Of a DNA stretch of 6,276 nucleotides, positions 1 through 4,255 are shown in pieces. Below the pieces are notes generated by a model. The model was not told the origin of the DNA. It saw nothing but the letters and a program-made list of their open reading frames with translations, and did not search any database. Source of the stretch: Deltaproteobacteria bacterium. Its GTDB lineage: Bacteria; Desulfobacterota; WTBG01. A program made the translations under genes and the position numbers. Positions within the stretch are counted from its first letter, which is position 1, and each line of letters starts with the position of its first letter. The DNA lies in NCBI GenBank assembly GCA_013139225.1, contig WTBG01000039.1:1-6276 (forward strand), read 5' to 3'.

Positions 1-21
1 TCAAGGAAGCAGATTCTAAAT

Positions 22-30
22 AAAGGAGGA
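22..30 (+). promoter_or_regulatory. Shine-Dalgarno site of hisG
   Basis: AAAGGAGGA is a near-perfect complement to the 3' end of 16S rRNA. Its GGAGG core ends 8 bases before the TTG at 38. This spacing decides the start: it supports the rare TTG codon as the real hisG start, since the protein from there begins with the usual family N-terminus. No promoter is visible in the 21 bases to its left. Confidence 0.85.
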
Positions 31-37
31 TATTATA

Positions 38-910
38 TTGCAAAAACTGAAAGTTGGCATTCCGAAAGGAAGTCTCGAAAACGCTACAATAGATCTATTC
101 AAGAAATCAGGATGGAAGATATCAATAAGTTCAAGAAACTATTTCCCTGATATTGATGATGAAACTCTCTCGTGCATACTCATCAGGGCACAAGAGATGT
201 CGCGCTACGTAGAAGACGGAACTCTAGACTTGGGACTCACTGGTAAAGACTGGATCAAGGAAAATGACTCAGATATTGTAGTTGTCCAAGACCTCATCTA
301 TTCCAAAGTCAGCCGGAAACCAGCACACTGGGTCCTGGCAGTCATGGATAACTCACCCATTAGAAAATTAGAGGATTTACAAGGCAAGAAGATCGCAACC
401 GAGCTGGTAAATTTTACCAAAGACTATTTTGCTGAGAAGAATATTGATGTCGATGTAGAATTCTCCTGGGGTGCAACCGAAGCTAAAGTTGTTGAGGGAT
501 TAGCAGATGCTATTGTTGAAGTTACCGAAACGGGGAGTACCATCAAAGCCCATGGCCTCAGGATTATCCAGGATCTAATGGAGACCAATACTCAACTTAT
601 TGCAAATAAGAAGGCTTGGGAAGACTCTTGGAAAAAGGAAAAAATTGAACAGATATCCCTCCTTCTTAAGGGGGCTCTAAAGGCGGATGGAATGGTTGGA
701 TTAAAGATGAATGTGCCTAAAGAAAAATTGGATGAGGTAATCAAACTGCTCCCCAGTCTCACTGCACCCACCATTGCCAATCTTTATCAACAAGACTGGT
801 TTTCAATTGAAACAGTAATTTCTGAATTCACGGTCAGGGAATTAATACCAAAACTTAGGAAAAGCGGAGTAGAAGGAATTATTGAATACAGTTTAAATAA
901 AGTAATCTGA
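38..910 (+). CDS. hisG: ATP phosphoribosyltransferase, long form (HisG-L)
   Basis: This cytoplasmic enzyme catalyses the first, committed step of histidine synthesis, joining ATP and PRPP to give phosphoribosyl-ATP. The 290-residue length is that of the long form. Residues 1-200 form the two-lobed catalytic part, with KVGIPKGSL at 5-13, DLGLTGKDW at 64-72, the ELVNFTKDYF loop at 122-131, and the PRPP-binding stretch GATEAKVVEGLADAIVEV followed by TETGST at 145-168. Residues about 205-286 form the ACT-like HisG C-terminal domain (GMVGLKMNVP at 218-227, LPSLTAPTIANLY at 238-250), which in this family binds histidine for feedback inhibition. Long forms do not need the HisZ partner. The start is TTG at 38, supported by a strong ribosome-binding site. 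No other his gene follows; the gene converges on the cupin gene. An upstream frame ending in TAA at 21-23 could be the tail of a preceding gene, but only seven codons are visible. Identification is secure. Confidence 0.97.
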   Translation: MQKLKVGIPKGSLENATIDLFKKSGWKISISSRNYFPDIDDETLSCILIRAQEMSRYVEDGTLDLGLTGKDWIKENDSDIVVVQDLIYSKVSRKPAHWVLAVMDNSPIRKLEDLQGKKIATELVNFTKDYFAEKNIDVDVEFSWGATEAKVVEGLADAIVEVTETGSTIKAHGLRIIQDLMETNTQLIANKKAWEDSWKKEKIEQISLLLKGALKADGMVGLKMNVPKEKLDEVIKLLPSLTAPTIANLYQQDWFSIETVISEFTVRELIPKLRKSGVEGIIEYSLNKVI

Positions 911-941
911 TTAGTAAAAATTTAAATTCAATCTGCGGCTA

Positions 942-1217
942 TTAATCCCGTCTTAAATTAAAATGCTTTCGCATCGGTTCTTTAATATACCACGTGCAGC
1001 GCAATCCCTTAGGAAACACAGCAAGATCTCCTTTTTTAACTTCTACCTCTTGCCCATCCTCAGTCACAACGATAACACGACCTGCCAGGAAATAGCTTTC
1101 CTCAGTCTGATCAAAAAACCAGTCGATCTTACATGGGTCTTTTTCCAGTGTGGGCCATGTTTTTACTCCCAGTTTCTCAAGACTTTCCGGCGTTGGTTTT
1201 TTAACAATGATGTTCAT
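942..1217 (-). CDS. Small cupin-domain protein (DUF861/cupin_3, TM1112-like)
   Basis: The 91-residue protein is a single cupin barrel of the DUF861 (cupin_3) type. It resembles, from memory, the structurally solved Thermotoga maritima protein TM1112 throughout: KKPTPESLEKLGVKTWP at 6-22, the strand region SYFLAGRVIVVTEDGQEVEV at 41-60, and GDLAVFPKGLRCTWYIKEPMRKHFN at 63-87. The barrel core lacks the usual histidine-rich metal site of cupins: the only histidine is H85 near the C-terminus. A classical metal-dependent dioxygenase or isomerase activity is therefore not supported by what is seen, and the function is unknown. The ATG start at 1217 has only a weak GGA upstream. It is the last - strand gene, 69 bases after the DUF167 gene, and may be cotranscribed with it. 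It has no signal peptide or membrane segment. The family call is firm; the role is open. Confidence 0.88.
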   Translation of the reverse strand: MNIIVKKPTPESLEKLGVKTWPTLEKDPCKIDWFFDQTEESYFLAGRVIVVTEDGQEVEVKKGDLAVFPKGLRCTWYIKEPMRKHFNLRRD

Positions 1218-1286
1218 GTATGATTGTCCAATGAGAAATGGGTTGCATCGAAATTATTCCAGTCCTGTAACTATATGGTATCAGTT

Positions 1287-1577
1287 TTAATCTAAACTTA
1301 ATTTCTTCCTCACTTCCGCTAAAGTACTATCAGATATTTTCACCTTCTTAATTCTCATCTTTTCACCTTTTACAACTTCGATCTTACTTTTGCTTATGCC
1401 TATCAGTCCGGATAAATATTCACAAAGTTTCTTATTGGCCTTATTTTCAACGGGAGGTGAAGTCACCTTAATTTTTAAACAGTCACCATGTATACCTACC
1501 AGTTCATTCTTTGATGCCCGAGGTTGAAGTAAAACATTCATAATCACCGCACCATCTTCTTCTATAATCCACAACAT
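1287..1577 (-). CDS. DUF167 / YggU-family protein
   Basis: This 96-residue protein belongs to the DUF167 (UPF0235, YggU) family of small conserved alpha/beta proteins, whose biochemical role is not established. Family signatures are visible: LLQPRASKNELVGIHGDCLKIKV at 16-38, SPPVENKANKKLCEYL at 40-55, and the basic stretch GEKMRIKKVKI at 71-81, where many relatives have a Gly-(Glu)-x-Ser-Arg-x-Lys pattern. Here methionine replaces the serine. The ATG at 1577 is preferred over the internal ATG at codon 13, because the extra EEDGAVIMNV aligns with the N-terminal strand of E. coli YggU as I recall it, and an AAAGGAAAGAG purine stretch lies upstream. The gene starts 8 bases after the DivIVA-domain gene stops, so the two are almost certainly cotranscribed. 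YggT, DivIVA and DUF167 genes commonly sit together in bacteria, which fits this cluster. Confidence 0.92.
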   Translation of the reverse strand: MLWIIEEDGAVIMNVLLQPRASKNELVGIHGDCLKIKVTSPPVENKANKKLCEYLSGLIGISKSKIEVVKGEKMRIKKVKISDSTLAEVRKKLSLD

Positions 1578-1585
1578 GTATAAAG

Positions 1586-2074
1586 TTACTCTTTCCTTTC
1601 CGTTTCAGTTTTCAACAGTCGAAGATGGGATTCAAGCATAGATTTAAGAGCCAGCTCACATTCCATCTTCTTATTTTTTAGATCATTAAATTCCTTTCTC
1701 AACTTCTCTATTTCCAATCGACTACCGCCCATTATTTTTTCAGCATGTGTCCTGGCATCATTAGTAATTTTTTCTGCCGCCACTTTTGCCTCGCTTAAAA
1801 TGAGATCTGATTCTCTCTGTGCATTTCTCTTCAGATCATCAGACACTTTTTGTGTAGTCATGATAGTTTGCTGAATGGCACGCTCATTCTCTCGAAAATC
1901 AGCCATTTGCGACTCACATTTTTTTAGCTCATCTCTAAGTTTATTACAGTCTTTTAATAATGACTCTACATCTTCGGAAACCATCTCCAGAAATGTTTCC
2001 ACTTCCTGCCTGTCATAACCTCGCCACTTTACTTCGAATTTCTGCTGCTGAATATCTAAAGGGGTAAGTTTCAT
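1586..2074 (-). CDS. divIVA: DivIVA-domain coiled-coil protein
   Basis: This is a 162-residue protein of the DivIVA/GpsB/Wag31 type. The N-terminal lipid-binding module is clear: LTPLDIQQQKFEVKWRGYDRQEVETFLEMV at 3-32, with the hallmark F-x(5)-RGYD-x-x-EV-x-x-FL pattern. Coiled coil follows almost without break: roughly 33-75 (EDVESLLKDCNKLRDELKKCE) and about 78-160, including an alanine/glutamate-rich middle (SEAKVAAEKITNDARTHAEKI at 94-114). Family members gather at negatively curved membranes, poles and division sites and act as scaffolds for wall growth or division proteins. Whether this copy does so is inferred. The C-terminus is charged (TETERKE) with no membrane segment. The ATG at 2074 has a strong Shine-Dalgarno site. 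The gene lies between yggT and the DUF167 gene, a common arrangement. The symbol reflects the domain, not proven orthology with Bacillus DivIVA. Confidence 0.9.
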   Translation of the reverse strand: MKLTPLDIQQQKFEVKWRGYDRQEVETFLEMVSEDVESLLKDCNKLRDELKKCESQMADFRENERAIQQTIMTTQKVSDDLKRNAQRESDLILSEAKVAAEKITNDARTHAEKIMGGSRLEIEKLRKEFNDLKNKKMECELALKSMLESHLRLLKTETERKE

Positions 2075-2079
2075 GATAA

Positions 2080-2086
2080 CTCCTTC
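2080..2086 (-). promoter_or_regulatory. Shine-Dalgarno site of the DivIVA-domain gene
   Basis: Read on the - strand this is GAAGGAG, ending 5 bases before the ATG at 2074. It fixes the start of the DivIVA-domain gene and shows that the gene is translated from its own site, not by coupling to yggT, whose stop lies 106 bases upstream. Confidence 0.8.
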
Positions 2087-2137
2087 ACCATAAAAAAACT
2101 TGGAAAAACTACAATTAGATTGCGAATCCAGAAATCT

Positions 2138-2171
2138 AGGAATTTAATAACCCCTCAATCACCAAATTCCT
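2138..2171. repeat. 8-bp inverted repeat between yggT and the DivIVA gene
   Basis: AGGAATTT at 2138-2145 and AAATTCCT at 2164-2171 are exact inverted copies around an 18-base spacer. On the + strand the right arm is followed by CAATTTTTT, which looks like a terminator tail, but no + strand gene ends here. In the - direction, which the neighbours use, there is no T-run after the hairpin. It could therefore be a weak terminator acting on antisense transcripts, an operator, an mRNA stability hairpin, or chance in AT-rich DNA. The arms are AT-rich and the loop long, so stability is modest. Confidence 0.4.
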
Positions 2172-2180
2172 CAATTTTTT

Positions 2181-2480
2181 CTACCTCAATCTCACCACTA
2201 TATCTTGTATGGTCCCTACCAGAAAACGATCAAGAAAGATGATGGCAACAAATACTATCATAGGTGAGATATCGATAGCCATACTTCTAAAAGGTAAGTA
2301 ACGCCTAATCCGGCAAAGAACGGGTTCAGTAACCTGATACAAAAAGCTTACGATGGGGTTATAAGGATCTGGATTTACCCAGGATATCACAGCCCTGATA
2401 ATGATCAACCACATATAGATGGTTAATGCATAGTGAATGATAATAGCAATCGCATCCAGCAAATTGACAATGATAAACAT
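2181..2480 (-). CDS. YggT-family integral membrane protein
   Basis: This small membrane protein has the YggT pattern: two hydrophobic helices at about residues 5-33 and 70-88, separated by the conserved loop. The loop holds SWVNPDPYNPIVSFLYQVTEPVLCRIRRYLP at 33-63, followed by IDISPMIVFVAIIFL at 69-83 at the second helix. Family members are linked to osmotic tolerance and cell-envelope or division contexts, but no biochemical activity is established. The frame stays open five codons further to a GTG at 2495, directly abutting the coaX stop. I chose the ATG at 2480 because GAGGGA lies 7 bases before it, so those upstream codons hold the ribosome-binding site. That gives 99 residues, normal for the family. 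The gene follows coaX by 15 bases and is probably cotranscribed and translationally linked to it. The family call is strong; the start is likely but not certain. Confidence 0.9.
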   Translation of the reverse strand: MFIIVNLLDAIAIIIHYALTIYMWLIIIRAVISWVNPDPYNPIVSFLYQVTEPVLCRIRRYLPFRSMAIDISPMIVFVAIIFLDRFLVGTIQDIVVRLR

Positions 2481-2487
2481 TTCGCTA

Positions 2488-2493
2488 TCCCTC
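2488..2493 (-). promoter_or_regulatory. Shine-Dalgarno site of yggT-family gene
   Basis: On the - strand this reads GAGGGA, 7 bases before the ATG at 2480 and 2 bases past the coaX TAA stop codon. It is the reason for preferring the ATG over the GTG at 2495, which would place the start inside this site. The closeness to the coaX stop suggests translational coupling. Confidence 0.65.
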
Positions 2494-2495
2494 AC

Positions 2496-3260
2496 TTATC
2501 TGTTTCTATTATAAATAATTCTCAATCCTTCTAACGTCATAAGTTCATCAACTTCATCAATCGTTTCTGATTCTGTGGCAATGAGCTGTGCCAAACCACC
2601 AGTGGCAACTACCAGGGGGCTGTCTTTCATCTCTTCCTTCATACGATGCACTATGCCATCAATTAGCCCAACATATCCATAGACAATACCCGCCTGCATG
2701 CTGGCTACAGTATTTTTGCCGATAACGGTTTGGGGCTTAATTAATTCTATCCGAGGAAGTTTTGAAGCTTTGTGAAATAATGCTTCAGTAGAAACCATAA
2801 TTCCTGGCGCTATAGCTCCACCCAGATATTCCCCTTTATGAGATATACAATCAAAGGTCGTTGCCGTTCCGAAATCAACAATAATGAGACTCTTCTTATA
2901 TTTCTCATAGGCAGATACGGCATTCACAATCCGATCAGCACCTACCTCCAGCGGATTATCATAATTAATGGGCATGCCGGTTTTTACCCCCGGCTCCACA
3001 ATCAGAGGATTTAAATGAAAATATTTCTTGCAAAGTTCCTCAAGTGTATTAATCAGTGGAGGTACTACGCTGGAGATGATAATATCCTTAGTCTCCTCAA
3101 CAGCAAGTCCTGCCGACCTATAGAGACTTTGGAAAAGTATTCCATATTCATCAATGGTTTTATCCGACTCGGTTAAGAGACGCCACTCATGCAACAATTT
3201 ATCCTCTTTAAAAACACCTAAGAGGATATTTGAATTTCCTATATCAATAGCAAGTAACAT
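2496..3260 (-). CDS. coaX: Type III pantothenate kinase (CoaX)
   Basis: This cytoplasmic kinase phosphorylates pantothenate to 4'-phosphopantothenate, the first step of coenzyme A synthesis. The 254-residue length is typical. The ASKHA-fold motifs of CoaX are all present: the phosphate loop AIDIGNSNILLGVF at 4-17 with Asp6, the pantothenate-site segment EVGADRIVNAV at 105-115 with Asp109 (the family's usual catalytic base), DFGTATTFD at 129-137, YLGGAIAPGIMVS at 145-157, GKNTVASMQAGIVYGY at 181-196, and the nucleotide-site VVATGG at 217-222. Type III enzymes are known to require a monovalent cation and to escape CoA feedback inhibition. The ATG at 3260 has a GGAG 4 bases upstream, rather close. 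It is separated from nadC by a 125-base gap filled largely by palindromic repeats, and is followed at 15 bases by the yggT-family gene. No missing residue was seen. Confidence 0.97.
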   Translation of the reverse strand: MLLAIDIGNSNILLGVFKEDKLLHEWRLLTESDKTIDEYGILFQSLYRSAGLAVEETKDIIISSVVPPLINTLEELCKKYFHLNPLIVEPGVKTGMPINYDNPLEVGADRIVNAVSAYEKYKKSLIIVDFGTATTFDCISHKGEYLGGAIAPGIMVSTEALFHKASKLPRIELIKPQTVIGKNTVASMQAGIVYGYVGLIDGIVHRMKEEMKDSPLVVATGGLAQLIATESETIDEVDELMTLEGLRIIYNRNR

Positions 3261-3289
3261 CGAGCTCCAATGATTAATTCAAAATAAAC

Positions 3290-3315
3290 CGTCATTACTG
3301 CTAAAGCGGGAATAC
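3290..3315. repeat. Palindromic extragenic repeat, short unit
   Basis: ATTACTGC at 3294-3301 and GCGGGAAT at 3306-3313 can form a hairpin with a TAAA loop, with one mismatch and one G-T pair. The sequence looks like a decayed copy of the CGTCATTCC-TGCGAAAGC-GGGAATCC type of extragenic palindrome that is scattered through many bacterial genomes. That likeness is from memory and not from a search. It sits in the nadC-coaX gap next to a second, longer unit. Confidence 0.6.
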
Positions 3316-3319
3316 AAAC

Positions 3320-3370
3320 GTCGTTCCTGCAAAACTTGTCCTCGACTCTGATCGGGGAGCAGGAAACCAG
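3320..3370. repeat. Palindromic extragenic repeat, long unit with nested stems
   Basis: An outer stem pairs TTCCTGC (3324-3330) with GCAGGAA (3359-3365), 7 perfect pairs. Inside it CCTCGA (3340-3345) pairs with TCGGGG (3352-3357) through one G-T pair, around the loop CTCTGA. The left side carries an unpaired AAAACTTGT bulge. The opening CGTCGTTCC parallels the start of the short unit at 3290, so the two are probably related copies. The structure looks like a nonautonomous palindromic element with a variable internal stem, or a processed RNA hairpin between nadC and coaX. It lacks a T-run on the - strand, so it is not a typical intrinsic terminator. No open frame is present. Confidence 0.65.
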
Positions 3371-3385
3371 AATTGGTATGTTTAC

Positions 3386-4219
3386 TCAAGTATTCTCAAC
3401 AACCTTTAAACTAATATCAACTGCCTTAGCTGAATGAGTCAGGGCTCCCACTGAAATAAAATCTACACCTGCAGCGGCTATTTCTTCAATATTGTCTAAA
3501 CCAGTATTTCCAGAAGCTTCAACTAAAACTCTCTTATTGACCACAGCCACAGCCTCTTTCATCATCTCTGTACTCATATTATCAAGCATAATGGTGCTGA
3601 CTCCACTATCTAAAGCTTCTTTTACTTCTTGTAAATTACTTGTCTCTACTTCAATCTTGAAACTATGCGGAACATTATCCTTCACTCTCCGAACAGCTTC
3701 TCCTATTCCCCCAGCAGCACTAATATGATTATCTTTGATCAAAACGGCATCAAATAGCCCAAAACGGTGATTTTCTCCACCACCCATCTTCACTGCATAT
3801 TTCTCCAATGCCCTCCACCCTGGTGTAGTTTTGCGAGTATCAAGTATCTTAACTGGATAGGACTTTACCTTCATTACAAACTTATGGGTTAGAGTTGCAA
3901 TACCACTCAGACGCTGTAAAAAATTTAAGGCGATTCTTTCACCTTTTAAAATCACAGCTACTTCTCCACTAATCTCACCAATTATACTACCCTGGCTTAC
4001 TTCGTCTCCATCCTCAAAGTGTTTGATTAACTCCAAATCAGCATCCAGTTTCTTATAGACTCGATGGAAAATATCAATACCTGCCAGGATTAATCCTTCT
4101 TTGGCAACCAGGTGAGCAGTAGCGTCAAGAGGAGTACTTACTATCGACGAAGTAGTAATGTCACCATCACCAATATCTTCTCTAAGTGCTATCTCAATTA
4201 ATTTATCTGTTTCAAACAC
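3386..4219 (-). CDS. nadC: Nicotinate-nucleotide pyrophosphorylase, carboxylating (quinolinate phosphoribosyltransferase)
   Basis: The enzyme joins quinolinate and PRPP, with loss of CO2, to make nicotinate mononucleotide in de novo NAD synthesis. Numbered from the start chosen here, visible family features are the N-terminal ALREDIGDGDITT at 11-23, ERIALNFLQRLSGIAT at 94-109, the substrate-phosphate site LDTRKTTPGWR at 126-136, KMGGGENHRFGLFDAVLIKDNH at 144-165, IEVET at 189-193, IMLDNMS at 210-216, VEASGN at 233-238 and DFISVGALTHSAKAVDISLK at 253-272. The 277 residues match the family. The frame also runs to a TTG at 4246, nine codons earlier, but that codon has no ribosome-binding site. 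The GTG at 4219 has GCAGGT about 7 bases upstream and gives the usual N-terminus, so I prefer it. The gene follows valS by 36 bases. No nadA or nadB is in the window. Confidence 0.96.
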   Translation of the reverse strand: MFETDKLIEIALREDIGDGDITTSSIVSTPLDATAHLVAKEGLILAGIDIFHRVYKKLDADLELIKHFEDGDEVSQGSIIGEISGEVAVILKGERIALNFLQRLSGIATLTHKFVMKVKSYPVKILDTRKTTPGWRALEKYAVKMGGGENHRFGLFDAVLIKDNHISAAGGIGEAVRRVKDNVPHSFKIEVETSNLQEVKEALDSGVSTIMLDNMSTEMMKEAVAVVNKRVLVEASGNTGLDNIEEIAAAGVDFISVGALTHSAKAVDISLKVVENT

Positions 4220-4226
4220 AAGAATT

Positions 4227-4232
4227 ACCTGC
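4227..4232 (-). promoter_or_regulatory. Probable Shine-Dalgarno site of nadC
   Basis: On the - strand this reads GCAGGT, 7 bases before the GTG at 4219. It is only moderate, but it is the sole purine-rich candidate near either possible nadC start and so favours the GTG over the TTG at 4246. Confidence 0.45.
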
Positions 4233-4255
4233 GGTGCTATTCGCAAAATGGTTTT

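Noticed and set aside
3..23. Possible last codons of an upstream + strand gene ending in TAA just before the hisG ribosome-binding site
   Set aside because: Only seven codons are visible, and another frame also ends nearby (TAA at 17-19), so neither can be supported as coding.
911..941. Bidirectional terminator in the hisG-cupin convergent gap
   Set aside because: The gap contains only a 10-bp AT palindrome (AATTTAAATT at 919-928) and no GC-rich stem followed by a T-run in either direction.
963..1223. 86-codon + strand open frame across the cupin gene
   Set aside because: The - strand frame gives a full conserved cupin; the + strand product has no family features.
1218..1286. Promoter for the cupin gene in the 69-base gap
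   Set aside because: A TGGAATAAT stretch on the - strand resembles an extended -10 box, but no acceptable -35 box is found at normal spacing.
2075..2180. Promoter for the DivIVA-domain gene (TTGAGG and TATTAA on the - strand, 19 bases apart)
   Set aside because: Each box matches consensus at only four of six positions and the spacing is long; such matches are common in AT-rich DNA.
3324..3365. Intrinsic terminator of nadC
   Set aside because: The hairpin is strong enough, but no T-run follows it in the - direction, and its similarity to the adjacent palindrome suits a repeat better.
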